This document shows, one piece after another, positions 7,665 to 16,887 of a stretch of DNA of 64,000 nucleotides. Source of the stretch: UBA4802 sp964509195 (GTDB lineage Bacteria; Spirochaetota; UBA4802; UB4802); the NCBI GenBank assembly GCA_964509195.1, contig CAZDWJ010000001.1:248001-312000 (forward strand). The letters are read 5' to 3'. Positions within the stretch are counted from its first letter, which is position 1. Every line of letters starts with the position of its first letter. The position numbers and the translations under genes were made by a program. The notes beneath the pieces were generated by a model. It had not been told where the DNA came from. It made no database searches and saw only the letters and a program-made list of their open reading frames with translations.

Positions 7665-9999
7665 TCAAGGCTTAAATCTTTTTAGCCCAAGTGACATGGT
7701 AACTACTGTAAGCGAACTCAATGCCATTGCCGCACCAGCAAACTCCGGTTTTATTAAGAAACCTGTAAATGGATACAGAACACCAGCTGCAACAGGCACC
7801 AGTAGCATATTATATGCAAATGCCCAGAAAATATTCTGCTTTATTCTTCGCATAACTTTTTGCGCCAGATCAAAATAGGTAACAACATCTAAAAGATTGT
7901 TTGTAAGCAATACTACATCCCCTGCTTCAATAGCAACATCAGTGCCTGCGCCCATTGCAATGCCTATATCAGCCTGTGCCAGCACCGGTGCATCGTTAAT
8001 CCCGTCACCCACAAATGCCACAATCTCACCTTTCTTTTGTAATTCCACCACAATCTTCATCTTTTCTTCAGGAGAAACTTCTGCATGTACTGCATCAACA
8101 CCTACTTCGCTAGCTGTAGTTATTGCCGAAGGTCTGTTATCACCTGTAATCATAACTGTTTTCTTATCCCTAGCTTTAAGCCTCTGCACAACTTTATACG
8201 CATTTGCCTTTGGCCTGTCACGCACTGTAATGATTCCTAAAGGCATTGTATCGGCAACAACCAGCACTGTTTTCCCCTGACTTTCAAATACACTACAATC
8301 ATGTTCGATAGCTCCGGTAGCAATCCCCTGCTCTTTAATAAATGCCAAACTGCCGGCAACAATACTTCTGCCTGCTATCGTACCCATCACACCTTTGCCC
8401 TCAAATACCTTTACATCTTCTGCTTGCTTGAAGAGTATACCTTTACCATTAGCATACTGCACGATAGCATCTCCTACAGGATGATTTGCATATCGTTCCA
8501 GTGATGCGCACAGTGAAACAAGCACATCTTCTTTTTCTGCTACAGGCATAACATCAACAATACTTAGGATCCCTGAGGTAAGCGTTCCTGTTTTATCAAA
8601 CACTACAGTGGTTACACTGCGTGCATTTTCTAACGCTTCGGCATTTTTTATAAGTATCCCTAATTCCGCTGCTTTCCCAAGCCCAACAGTAACAGCTGTG
8701 GGAGTTGCAAGCCCTAAAGCGCAGGGGCATGCAATAACAATGACTGCCACAAAAACTTGAAAAGAAAACATCACATCGCCACGTGCCACATACCACAATA
8801 AAGAAGCAACAATTGCAATAAACAGTATCGCAGGTATAAAATACCCAACAACCCTATCAGCAAATCGTTGCATCATAGGCTTTGATCCTTGAGCCTCTTC
8901 TACCAGGCGTATAATACGGGCAAGAACCGAATCAGCACCTAATGAGGTTGCGCGTATCACAAAGAGATTGTTCTTATTCATTGTCCCGCCTATGACCTTA
9001 TCACCTTCTTTTTTAAACACAGGAACTGATTCTCCGGTAACCATTGATTCATCAATATATCCTGCACCTTTTACGACAACCCCATCAACAGGAATGCGAG
9101 CCTTTGGTTTTACTATGATACTATCTCCTGTTACCACTTCTTCCTGTTTTATTTCAATCTCCTCATTGTTGCGGATAACAGTTGCCGTGTCAGGTGTAAG
9201 CGATAGTAACTTTTTAATGGTCCCTGATGTTTTTGATTTAGCCCTTTNNNNNNNNNNGGTATTTTCCCATATTTAGAAACGTTGCTAAGAATACTGCTGT
9301 TTCATATACAAAAAACTCATGTGGCAATATGTGTAGTGTTGAAAGCAGGCTGGCACCAAATGATACTCCAATACCCAGCGCATACATGACATCCATTGTT
9401 AGAAGCTGTTGTTTGAGGGCATTATATGCGTGAAAAAAAATGTGGTAGCTAATAAAAATAAATACTGGTGTAGATACTATAGCCAAAAGCCAGTGATTAA
9501 AATATTCTGGCAAATACATCATTACCATGAGAACAATTCCTGTTACAAACCCTGTAATAATCTGTGCAACACGAAGGCGTGAAGGCCTCTGGTCTTTCTC
9601 TGATCCTAAGAACTGGTAGCCTGCTTCTATAACTTTAGCTTCAATATCATTTATGCTGACAGTGTCAGGTGTAACAACAATAGTGGCTTTCCCCGTTGCA
9701 TAGTTTACTGTAACATCAAGAATGCCTTCCAAATCCATCACTGAGCGAGTCACTGCCTTTGAACACATCACACAAGTCATCCCACCAATTGAAGCCTGAA
9801 GTATCTCTTTTTCCACATTTACACCTGCCTTCTCCAGTGTATCCAGTATCTGCCCTGGAGTGACAGCGGAGCTATCGTACATAATACTATATTTTTTATC
9901 AGTGTATTCTATAGTATCAATACCCTTACTATTGTGTAAAATATCTTTTACTATGGGCAGTGATGCATTTTGTATACCAATTACAAGTTTGTTTTGCAT
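7665..9999 (-). CDS. copA: Copper-translocating P1B-type ATPase (interrupted by an N run)
   Basis: One gene is split only by the ten Ns at 9248-9257. The N-terminus has a first HMA-like fold without CxxC and a second with GMTCVMC. Membrane helices follow, then the TGES block, the CPC ion motif (VIACPCALGLATPTA), the phosphorylation motif DKTGTLT, and GDGINDAPVLAQADIGIAMG. As assembled, the upstream part hits a stop at 9238 just after the gap. Replacing ten Ns by six restores one frame of 776 residues and gives a normal GKY-L-E-x-RAKSKTS junction. Monovalent copper export across the inner membrane is the likely role. No CueR, CopY or CsoR gene lies nearby. AGAGG precedes ATG 9999. Confidence 0.9.
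9248..9257. other. Assembly gap (10 Ns) inside copA
   Basis: The ten Ns are a placeholder. The flanking codons read ...GKY-C(NN) on one side and (N)AA-AGG-GCT-AAA (x-R-A-K) on the other, which demands a gap divisible by three. Six missing bases fit the family consensus best. Confidence 0.95.
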
Positions 10000-10142
10000 A
10001 TTAAGTTTCCTCTTAAATACTTAACTATTCTTTAAATATACTACACATTAATGAAAATAGCAACAATACAGAGTATATCCTTATAGTTTTCAGGGGATTT
10101 AACAAATACTACTCTAGCCTTGCCAGGCTGGTAGAAGTTTTT

Positions 10143-10437
10143 TTATAAAAAATCAATACCTAGTATCAATTCATCATCCATTTGCTTGATTTCTAATGGA
10201 TTGTTTTCCAGATATCTTTTTATTTCGTATATTGTGTGCTCTGCATCGGTATTGTAATATTTTTTTATAAAACATTTGAGATCATTATACATCTTCAAAC
10301 TGCAGCGGATTAAATTCCTCAAAAACGCCATCGGTAAATAAAAACTGTCTCAGCCCTTTATGCTCTTCATCTACTGCCCTTTGGACCAGGGCAATTGACA
10401 TATATTCAATACCCTCTATCCATAAATGCAGAAAAAA
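10143..10437 (-). pseudogene. Remnant of the C-terminal part of a SpoIIE/PP2C-type phosphatase, frameshifted
   Basis: Two minus-strand frames together read like the end of a SpoIIE-type phosphatase. The first, from about 10437 to a stop at 10285, ends with RQFLFTDGVFEEFNPLQFEDV, which carries the TDG-x-x-E motif. The second, continuing from about 10292 to 10143, reads YNDLKCFIKKYY...QMDDELILGIDFL, with the DD-x-x-L-x-x-I end motif. One missing base near 10286-10292 would join them (EDVYNDLKCF). No catalytic N-terminal half (GGDxxD, DVxGHG) is visible upstream, so I treat it as decayed. A 62-residue open frame at 10143-10331 is part of this remnant. Confidence 0.5.
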
Positions 10438-10542
10438 TTAAAAATGTTCTGGGGTTTTGTCCCCAATTTACTTCTGAAGAGGCCATAAAAAACTATCTTC
10501 AAAATAATTAGTCTAGGCAACTATCTCCAAATTATTAATTAC

Positions 10543-10569
10543 TTGACAGAAAAACAGCCAAAATATAGA
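10543..10569 (+). promoter_or_regulatory. Possible sigma-70 type promoter for ispE
   Basis: TTGACA (10543-10548) and TATAGA (10564-10569) are separated by 15 bp, about 30 bp upstream of the ATG at 10601. The -35 box is perfect; the spacing is short. Confidence 0.4.
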
Positions 10570-10600
10570 TTTGCCATTCTGTTATGATAAAGCACTATTA

Positions 10601-11491
10601 ATGATTGATAGTATAAAAGCCTACGCAAAAATAAATCTTCATCTTGAAGTGTTACATAAAAGGCCTGATGGCTACCACAATATCTGTAGCATCATGGCAA
10701 AAGTAGATATTTTTGATCTTTTACAACTTGAACAATGTGAATTACACAATCCTGATACGGTTATGATCTCATTGCAGTGTATTGGTGGACGAAATGCATC
10801 TGTTGTAGATAGTATACCACCTGAGCAGAATCTCATTGCAAAAGCTGTTGAAACGTATTGCTACCATGCCGGCATAGGATTGCAGGTTGCTATCGCCATA
10901 CAAAAAAATATACCTTCCCAGGCTGGTTTGGCCGGTGGCAGTACTGATGCTGCAGCAACATTGTTGCTTCTTAACAAATTTTTGCATCGTTTTACTCTAC
11001 AGGAACTTATGGCGATAGCTCATACAATTGGGGCTGACGTCCCTTTTTGCCTTAACGGAGATGTTGCACTCTGTGAGGGTATTGGTGAGTTAGTAACTCC
11101 GCTCAATCCTATACCTTTGCCTGGCTATGCGATTATTGTGTTCGATGAAATCCATTGTAAAACTAAAGAAGCGTATGCTGCACTGAAAAGAGGTACTGAC
11201 ACTCTTCCATCTTTAAAAAATGATATAGTGTCATTATGGCAAAACGGCGATAGCCACTCGTTACTGAAATTATTTAAAAATGACTTTCAGGATACTATCT
11301 TTACCAATTATCCTGAACTGGTGAATGTGTATACTACATTAAAAAGTTTTCAGCCTGAGTTTGTTCAGTTGACGGGGAGCGGATCTGCGATTTTTGCACT
11401 ATTTTATGATAGAACCAAAGCTGGAAATGTGTTTGGCCAGATTCAATCGCGATTTTCTCAGGTTTTTTTTACCAAATTATTAATGATATAA
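10601..11491 (+). CDS. ispE: 4-diphosphocytidyl-2-C-methyl-D-erythritol kinase
   Basis: 296 residues of the GHMP kinase family. It phosphorylates CDP-ME at the 2-hydroxyl in the MEP pathway for isoprenoids. Visible are the N-terminal substrate motif AYAKINLHLEVLHKRPDGYHNI, the ATP-binding PSQAGLAGGSTDAAATL, and the C-terminal GHMP block LTGSGSAIFALF. An upstream extension of the frame to 10571 lacks a ribosome site, and ATG 10601 starts directly before the conserved IKAYAKINL, so it is preferred. Followed after 31 bp by tRNA-Gln and the glmU-like gene. Confidence 0.93.
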   Translation: MIDSIKAYAKINLHLEVLHKRPDGYHNICSIMAKVDIFDLLQLEQCELHNPDTVMISLQCIGGRNASVVDSIPPEQNLIAKAVETYCYHAGIGLQVAIAIQKNIPSQAGLAGGSTDAAATLLLLNKFLHRFTLQELMAIAHTIGADVPFCLNGDVALCEGIGELVTPLNPIPLPGYAIIVFDEIHCKTKEAYAALKRGTDTLPSLKNDIVSLWQNGDSHSLLKLFKNDFQDTIFTNYPELVNVYTTLKSFQPEFVQLTGSGSAIFALFYDRTKAGNVFGQIQSRFSQVFFTKLLMI

Positions 11492-11522
11492 TAAAAATTA
11501 TTACTATATTATATGTAATAAT

Positions 11523-11594
11523 TGAGGTGTAGCCAAGCGGTACGGCACCGGGTTTTGGTCCCGGCATTCCCAGGTTCGAATCCTGGCACCTCAG
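11523..11594 (+). tRNA. tRNA-Gln (anticodon TTG)
   Basis: A 72-nt cloverleaf can be folded by eye. The acceptor TGAGGTG pairs with CACCTCA. The anticodon stem CCGGG/CCCGG carries the loop TTTTGGT with anticodon TTG. The T arm is CCAGG-TTCGAAT-CCTGG, and the discriminator is G, as usual for Gln. CCA is not encoded. The gene overlaps an open frame upstream of the glmU-like start, which is therefore not coding. Confidence 0.96.
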
Positions 11595-11617
11595 ATTTTT
11601 ATTTTTTGGTACTACGT

Positions 11618-12358
11618 ATGGATGGTAATTGTAAAGCTATTGTTCTTGCTGCTGGCAAGGGTGTTCGAATGCAATCGGAAATGCCCAAAGTACTGCACAG
11701 GCTGGGTGGAAAACCACTGGTACTTCATGTAATTGATAATTTAAAAAAGGCAGGCCTCAGAGAAGAGGATATTATCGTGGTGGTTGGCTACAAAGGCGAT
11801 GATGTCATGGATGCAATAGGCAACCAAGTGCAATATGTATGGCAGAAAGAACAACTGGGAACAGGCCATGCAGTTATGCAGGCTGAAAGCCTATTGTACA
11901 GCTACGATGGTATCGTAATTGTAGCCTGTGGCGATGTACCATTAATAAAGCCTGTCACCTTTACATCGTTATATATTAATGCTAATGAACCTAGAACCGG
12001 CGCAGTCGTGTTGACAATGGAATTGGATAATCCTTTTGGATATGGTCGAATTATACGCGATGAGCAGGGGAACCTGTTAAAAATTGTAGAGGAAAAAGAT
12101 GCAGTTAACGCACAAAAATCCATTCACGAAGTCAACACTGGAACATACGCTTTCAAGTCACCGCTTCTTTTTCAGGGTCTTAAAACCGTCACAACCGAAA
12201 ATGCGCAGTGTGAATATTATCTTCCAGACGCATTGACGTATATCAGAAGCACAGGAAACGATGTTAAAATTATTAAATTGGCTGACCCTATCGAGGGCAG
12301 TGGCATTAATTCAAAAGAAGAACTATTAAAGCTTGAAGATATACTCTCAAAAAAATAG
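11618..12358 (+). CDS. glmU: UDP-N-acetylglucosamine pyrophosphorylase (uridylyltransferase domain only)
   Basis: 246 residues with the nucleotidyltransferase signature LAAGKGVRMQSEMPKVLH at the N-terminus, then KEQLGTGHAVMQA, CGDVPL, EEKDAV and NTGTYAF, all typical of the GlmU N-terminal domain, which makes UDP-GlcNAc from GlcNAc-1-P and UTP. The left-handed beta-helix acetyltransferase domain of bifunctional GlmU (about 450 residues) is absent; the stop is followed at once by prs. The acetyl transfer must come from another protein if the pathway is complete. Start ATG 11618 lies just past the tRNA. Confidence 0.82.
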   Translation: MDGNCKAIVLAAGKGVRMQSEMPKVLHRLGGKPLVLHVIDNLKKAGLREEDIIVVVGYKGDDVMDAIGNQVQYVWQKEQLGTGHAVMQAESLLYSYDGIVIVACGDVPLIKPVTFTSLYINANEPRTGAVVLTMELDNPFGYGRIIRDEQGNLLKIVEEKDAVNAQKSIHEVNTGTYAFKSPLLFQGLKTVTTENAQCEYYLPDALTYIRSTGNDVKIIKLADPIEGSGINSKEELLKLEDILSKK

Positions 12359-12378
12359 TACTTTATAAAAGGTTTATT

Positions 12379-13326
12379 ATGATATACCCAATAAAATTAT
12401 TCTCCGGTACATCAAACTTCCCACTTGCTCAGGAAATTGCTCATTACTTAGGTATTGAACTATCAGAAATTGAAATTAAAAAGTTCAAAGATGGCGAAAT
12501 ATCTGTAAAGATTCTAGAAAACGTGCGAAGCGTTGACGTCTTTTTAATACAATCAACCAGCAACCCTGCAAATGACAACCTCATGGAATTGCTACTTATG
12601 GTAGATGCAGCTATGCGCGCTTCAGCACAGCGAATTACCGCAGTTATACCATACTATGGGTATGCGCGCCAAGACAGAAAGGTTGAACCACGCGTTCCCA
12701 TTTCAGCAAAATTAGTTGCCAATATGTTACAGGCAGCAGGTGTTGACCGTATACTCACAATGGAACTACACTCTGACCAGATACAGGGATTTTTTGATAT
12801 TCCTGTGGATAATCTTTTTGCTTCACCCCTTGTTATTGAATATGTGAAGGAACTTAATATACAGAATCCAACAGTAGTATCACCAGATGCTGGTGGCACA
12901 GAGCGGGCACGATTTTTAGCAAGAAATATAGGCGCTGAATTAGCGATAGTGGATAAACGAAGGCCCGAACCCAATAAATCAGAAGTGATGAATATCATTG
13001 GTGAAGAAAGTGTCAAAAACCATAACTGTATATTAATTGATGACATGATTGATACAGCTGGGTCCATAACACAAGCAGCGCATGCATTAAGCGAAAATGG
13101 AGCAAAGGATATATACTGTATTGCCACCCATGCCGTCTTGTCAGAGAATGCAACTGAAAAGCTCAAAAAAGCCAATTTTAAAGAAATCATTTTAACCAAT
13201 ACAATAGATATCCCGGAAAGAAAATTGTTGCCAAATATGAAAATACTATCAATGGCGCCGCTGTTTGCTGAGGCTATACGTCGTATTCATAACGGTGAAT
13301 CCGTAAGCTCGTTGTTTATCCGTTAA
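12379..13326 (+). CDS. prs: Ribose-phosphate pyrophosphokinase
   Basis: 315 residues, the full length of bacterial PRPP synthase. It makes PRPP from ribose-5-phosphate and ATP for nucleotide, His and Trp synthesis. Visible motifs are the N-terminal KLFSGTSN...LAQEIAHYLG, PYYGYARQDRK, the substrate-binding MELHSDQIQGFFDIPVDNL, and the PRPP-binding loop ILIDDMIDTAGSI. It follows the glmU-like gene after 20 bp, as in many bacteria. AAGG lies upstream of the ATG. Confidence 0.95.
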   Translation: MIYPIKLFSGTSNFPLAQEIAHYLGIELSEIEIKKFKDGEISVKILENVRSVDVFLIQSTSNPANDNLMELLLMVDAAMRASAQRITAVIPYYGYARQDRKVEPRVPISAKLVANMLQAAGVDRILTMELHSDQIQGFFDIPVDNLFASPLVIEYVKELNIQNPTVVSPDAGGTERARFLARNIGAELAIVDKRRPEPNKSEVMNIIGEESVKNHNCILIDDMIDTAGSITQAAHALSENGAKDIYCIATHAVLSENATEKLKKANFKEIILTNTIDIPERKLLPNMKILSMAPLFAEAIRRIHNGESVSSLFIR

Positions 13327-13347
13327 TTATTATAAGGAATTTTATTC

Positions 13348-13375
13348 TTGAATTTTATAACATTTTCACTATAAT
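13348..13375 (+). promoter_or_regulatory. Probable sigma-70 type promoter for rplY
   Basis: TTGAAT (13348-13353), 16 bp, then a perfect TATAAT (13370-13375), 30 bp upstream of the rplY start codon. It gives rplY and the pth-like gene their own start inside the longer gene row. Confidence 0.5.
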
Positions 13376-13405
13376 GTATATTAAATAAATTAAAAAGAGG
13401 TTGAT

Positions 13406-14029
13406 ATGGAAGCACACGTTTTACCGGTTGAAACAAGAACCCAGATAGGGAAAAATGCAAATCATAAGCTCAGAGCACAAGGATATATTCCAGCTGTGCT
13501 ATATTCACATGGTGAATCGCAGAACATAATGGTGCAGAAGAAAAACTTCTTCAAAATTTTTAAAGGGCATATTTCTGAGAATGTGCTCATTGACCTTGAA
13601 ATCAAGGATACACCAGGTTTTCCAGTAAAAGCCTTTGTAAAGGACTATCAGCGCCACCCTATAACAGATGAAATATTGCATTTAGATTTCTTCAGAGTAA
13701 CAATGACAGAAGCTATTACCACAAGAGTGCCTGTGGAAGTTGTCGGAACTCCTATTGGCGTGAAGCAGGGTGGTATTCTTGAAATCATTGAGCGCGAACT
13801 TGAAGTCGAATGCCTCCCGGCAGATTTGCCTGAAAAAATTACAATTGATGTAACAAATCTTGCTATTGGACAATCTATACATGTAAAGGACGTTGCCGCA
13901 CCCAAGGCAGTTACAATTGTCAGTACACCTGAATCTGTTATCCTTGCTGTCCTAGCACCACATAAGGCAGCAGAGGAAGTTGCACAACCAGTTGCTAAAG
14001 AAGTTAAACCTGCTGAAGAGCAGCAATAA
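13406..14029 (+). CDS. rplY: Large ribosomal subunit protein bL25, long (CTC/TL5) form
   Basis: 207 residues. The N-terminal L25 domain binds 5S rRNA (RTQIGKNANHKLRAQGYIPAVLY is the family opening; KDYQRHPITDEILHLDFFRV follows). The C-terminal TL5 beta domain (VEVVGTPIGVKQGGILEIIERELEVEC...) is present, and a charged Ala/Glu/Lys-rich tail ends the protein. AAGAGG precedes the ATG. The usual neighbour pth follows after 24 bp. Confidence 0.95.
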   Translation: MEAHVLPVETRTQIGKNANHKLRAQGYIPAVLYSHGESQNIMVQKKNFFKIFKGHISENVLIDLEIKDTPGFPVKAFVKDYQRHPITDEILHLDFFRVTMTEAITTRVPVEVVGTPIGVKQGGILEIIERELEVECLPADLPEKITIDVTNLAIGQSIHVKDVAAPKAVTIVSTPESVILAVLAPHKAAEEVAQPVAKEVKPAEEQQ

Positions 14030-14053
14030 CAGAATATTGCAAGGAGTACCTAA

Positions 14054-14668
14054 TTGAAACTAATCGTAGGATTTGGAAATCCAGGCGAAGAATATTTTAA
14101 CAATAGACAAAATATTGGATTCAAAGTTGTCGATATTCTTGGCAACAACGAGAATATCGACATCCGCATAAAAAAGAAGAAATCAATTATTGGCCGCGGT
14201 AAGATTTCTGGCGAAGATGTTGTGTTGCTCAAACCACAAACCTTTGTTACCCTTTTAGGTGAATCGGTGCTCTATATTGCTTCTTTCCTGAGAATAAACG
14301 TTCGTGATATCATATGTGTGCTGGAAGATCCAACACTGCCCCTAGGAGAGATCAGAATAGACTCCATAATGTCCAAACTAAAACATCCCGGCATTGAATC
14401 CATTACCCGTGCGTTAAAATCCGACAGATTTGCCAAGGTCAGAATAGGTATTGGATATCCTAAAAAAGGCGTAACCATGGAAGAACACCTTCTTAATGAC
14501 TTTTCTGAAGATGAGAATCTGATACTTATCGATGTACTTAACAAGGCAGAAGAAGTTGTCAGGATGCTTATTACTCATAGCATTGAAGATGTTCAGAATA
14601 AATACAATCCTGACGGTGCTCCAAAAATAAAAAAACGTCAGCTTCCAAAAATACGTGTTCGGCGATAG
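14054..14668 (+). CDS. Peptidyl-tRNA hydrolase homologue with replaced catalytic residues
   Basis: 204 residues. Position after rplY and the frame IVGFGNPGEEYFNNRQNIGF mark it as a Pth family member. Compared with E. coli Pth, the catalytic His20 is Gln19 (codon CAA), Asn68 is Thr66 (KPQTFVTLLG), Asp93 is Glu91 (EDPTLPLG) and Asn114 is Pro112; Asn9 and His111 remain. Known mutants at His20 lose activity, so this protein may be inactive or changed in role. A basic tail (KIKKRQLPKIRVRR) extends the C-terminus. TTG start with AAGGAG seven bases upstream. The frame is intact, which argues against simple decay. Confidence 0.8.
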   Translation: MKLIVGFGNPGEEYFNNRQNIGFKVVDILGNNENIDIRIKKKKSIIGRGKISGEDVVLLKPQTFVTLLGESVLYIASFLRINVRDIICVLEDPTLPLGEIRIDSIMSKLKHPGIESITRALKSDRFAKVRIGIGYPKKGVTMEEHLLNDFSEDENLILIDVLNKAEEVVRMLITHSIEDVQNKYNPDGAPKIKKRQLPKIRVRR

Positions 14669-14727
14669 CTCTTTTAATTTTAGCTAGCCCTCCAAATTAA
14701 CCGATAATACTAAAAACAGTTACCACT

Positions 14728-16014
14728 ATGCGTATCAAATATAACAAATATTTATTATTGCTATTTGCATTCACAATCCTGCTATTCCCTATTATTATCA
14801 TTGGGCAGGATTATGCCGATCTCATACAACAAAAAAAATTTACAGATGCTCTGCTTTTGATACAAGCTAAATTAAATGAAATATATTCAAAACGAAGTAC
14901 TGATAAAAAAATTCCTGACTCATATATTGCAATTGAAAAAATTGAAGAAGGTATAGATCTTAAAAAAATTTTTGTTGAGAGAAAACTTCAACCGTATTTT
15001 ATCGAAAACAATGATACCCTCTATTCTTTACATATCAATGCAGCTATATGTTATACGAACATTTTTAAATATAATGAAGCAATACAACATTATTTTCAGG
15101 CATTGCGGTTTACCACTATTTCTGAAAAAGATCATTCTATCTTTTATTCCCTTGCACTTCTTTTTAAACGCCTGAAAAAAACCGATGCGTACCTAAATTA
15201 TTTAGAAGAAGCCTACGAAATTAAACCGGATAATTATGATTATTCTTTAGAATTAGCACTGAATCTTGCTTCAGGAAAAAATAAAAAAAAATCATTGTTC
15301 CATCTTAACCGCTATATTCAGTTTAAAGGTGATCAAACACCTCCGGAACTGTATCTGACTGCGGCACGTTGCTATGAATCAATTGGTGATTACCTTAATG
15401 CTGCACACCACTATCAATCGTATTTAAAAACACATCCTGATGATGCTGCAATTTTATTTGCTGTAGGCTATCTTTCCTATACAAAGATCTCAGATATGAA
15501 ATTAGCATACACATCACTTGCAAAAGGTCTGTCCCTCTACGATGAAACCGCACTCACACAAAAAGGGATTTCACATAGCATACTGGGCGATATTACCAGT
15601 ATGGATCTTAATTACACTGAAAGTCTTGATCACTATCTCAAAGCCGTAGCAATAGCCCAAAATATACAACATTCTATTGAAGATAAAAAAAACAGTATTA
15701 AAGAATTAAAAACAAAAATTAACTCTGTGAAATCAACATTGCTGGATAAAAAGGATGTTTCGCTCTATCCTGAATACCAGTCCCTCCTTGATCAATTAGG
15801 GAATAATGAACTGGAGTTACGCCACCTTGAGCATGAATATAACAAACTTAACACCGGAGAATTATACTTTAAAATTGCATCTATATATGAAATTACTTTG
15901 AACTATCAGCAGGCAATTGACTGGTATTCAAAAGCTATCGCCTCAGGAACAAAAGTTCGTGAATCCTCAAAAAAAATTGAAAAATTACAGTTGAAAATTT
16001 CACGTGGTTATTGA
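14728..16014 (+). CDS. Secreted or periplasmic TPR-repeat protein
   Basis: 428 residues. A basic start and a long hydrophobic run (LLLLFAFTILLFPIIIIG) form a signal peptide or anchor. Tetratricopeptide-like helices follow: about residues 105-190 (NAAICYTNIFKYNEAIQHYF), 205-260, 275-310, and again near the end (YFKIASIYEITLNYQQAIDWYSKAI). A charged coiled-coil stretch lies at about 315-375. Such proteins act as scaffolds at the envelope. No specific partner can be named. It lies alone between pth-like and yebC. Confidence 0.7.
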   Translation: MRIKYNKYLLLLFAFTILLFPIIIIGQDYADLIQQKKFTDALLLIQAKLNEIYSKRSTDKKIPDSYIAIEKIEEGIDLKKIFVERKLQPYFIENNDTLYSLHINAAICYTNIFKYNEAIQHYFQALRFTTISEKDHSIFYSLALLFKRLKKTDAYLNYLEEAYEIKPDNYDYSLELALNLASGKNKKKSLFHLNRYIQFKGDQTPPELYLTAARCYESIGDYLNAAHHYQSYLKTHPDDAAILFAVGYLSYTKISDMKLAYTSLAKGLSLYDETALTQKGISHSILGDITSMDLNYTESLDHYLKAVAIAQNIQHSIEDKKNSIKELKTKINSVKSTLLDKKDVSLYPEYQSLLDQLGNNELELRHLEHEYNKLNTGELYFKIASIYEITLNYQQAIDWYSKAIASGTKVRESSKKIEKLQLKISRGY

Positions 16015-16134
16015 AAAAATTTTTTTTGCTTACCTTTTGTGATTATTTTATTAATGACAAAATGGAGTGCGATTTTACCATTCGTTTATACTCTGCTTAA
16101 AAATATGAATAATTGTACAGTGAGGAGATAGAAT

Positions 16135-16881
16135 ATGTCAGGACATTCTAAATGGGCAAATATCAAACACAGAAAAGCAGCACAGGATGCCAAAAAAGGG
16201 AAGATATTTACCAAGCTCATACGCGAAATTACAGTTGCAGCACGTGTCGGCGGAGATGATATAAACAGTAACCCAAGATTACGTACAGCAGTGCTGAAAG
16301 CCCGTGAAAATAATATGCCCATGGAAAACATTGAAAGAGCCATTAAAAAAGGTACTGGTGCCCTTGAAGGTTCAACATATGAAGAAGTCCGTTATGAAGG
16401 GTATGGACCTGGTGGCGTTGCCATAATGGTCGATTGTATGACTGATAACAAAAACCGTACCACTCCGGAAATCAGGACCATATTTTCCAAAAATGGTGGA
16501 AATCTGGGCGAAACAGGATGTGTTTCATTCCTGTTTGATAGAAAGGGTGTAATTAACATTGATGCCTCAGCAACTACAGAAGACAAAGTTATGGAGCTTC
16601 TGCTTGATTATGATGTTGAGGACATTAAAACTGAAGATAATACAATAGTTGTCTATACTGCTCCAGATAAATTTAATGATATTCTTGAAGTGATACGTTC
16701 AAACAAACTGCCGACACTAAACAGTGAAATTACCTATGTTCCTCAAACAACAGTACATTTAGAAGGACAGAAAGCATCACAATGCCTGCGTCTTATCGAA
16801 GCGCTGGAAGATCACGATGATGTACAGAATGTCCATGCTAATTTTGATATACCTGATGATATTATCAATACTATGAGTTAA
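16135..16881 (+). CDS. yebC: YebC/PmpR-family protein
   Basis: 248 residues, full length. It opens with MSGHSKWANIKHRKAAQDAKKGKIF, the hallmark of the family, followed by NMPMENIERAIKKG and YEGYGPGGVAIMVD. Members are described as transcription regulators and, more recently, as ribosome-acting factors that ease translation of difficult peptides. A GAGGAG site precedes the ATG. Directly followed by ruvC and ruvA, a common arrangement. Confidence 0.95.
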   Translation: MSGHSKWANIKHRKAAQDAKKGKIFTKLIREITVAARVGGDDINSNPRLRTAVLKARENNMPMENIERAIKKGTGALEGSTYEEVRYEGYGPGGVAIMVDCMTDNKNRTTPEIRTIFSKNGGNLGETGCVSFLFDRKGVINIDASATTEDKVMELLLDYDVEDIKTEDNTIVVYTAPDKFNDILEVIRSNKLPTLNSEITYVPQTTVHLEGQKASQCLRLIEALEDHDDVQNVHANFDIPDDIINTMS

Positions 16882-16887
16882 TGTTTA

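Noticed and set aside
7665..9999. Two separate genes in place of one copA
   Set aside because: The break coincides with ten Ns and both halves form one family protein; gap size is artificial.
10115..10141. AGCCT-TGCC-AGGCT hairpin followed by a T run
   Set aside because: It is oriented for the plus strand, where no gene ends; weak 5-bp stem.
10451..10464. GGGG-TTTTGT-CCCC hairpin
   Set aside because: Four-bp stem without a following T run; not a convincing terminator.
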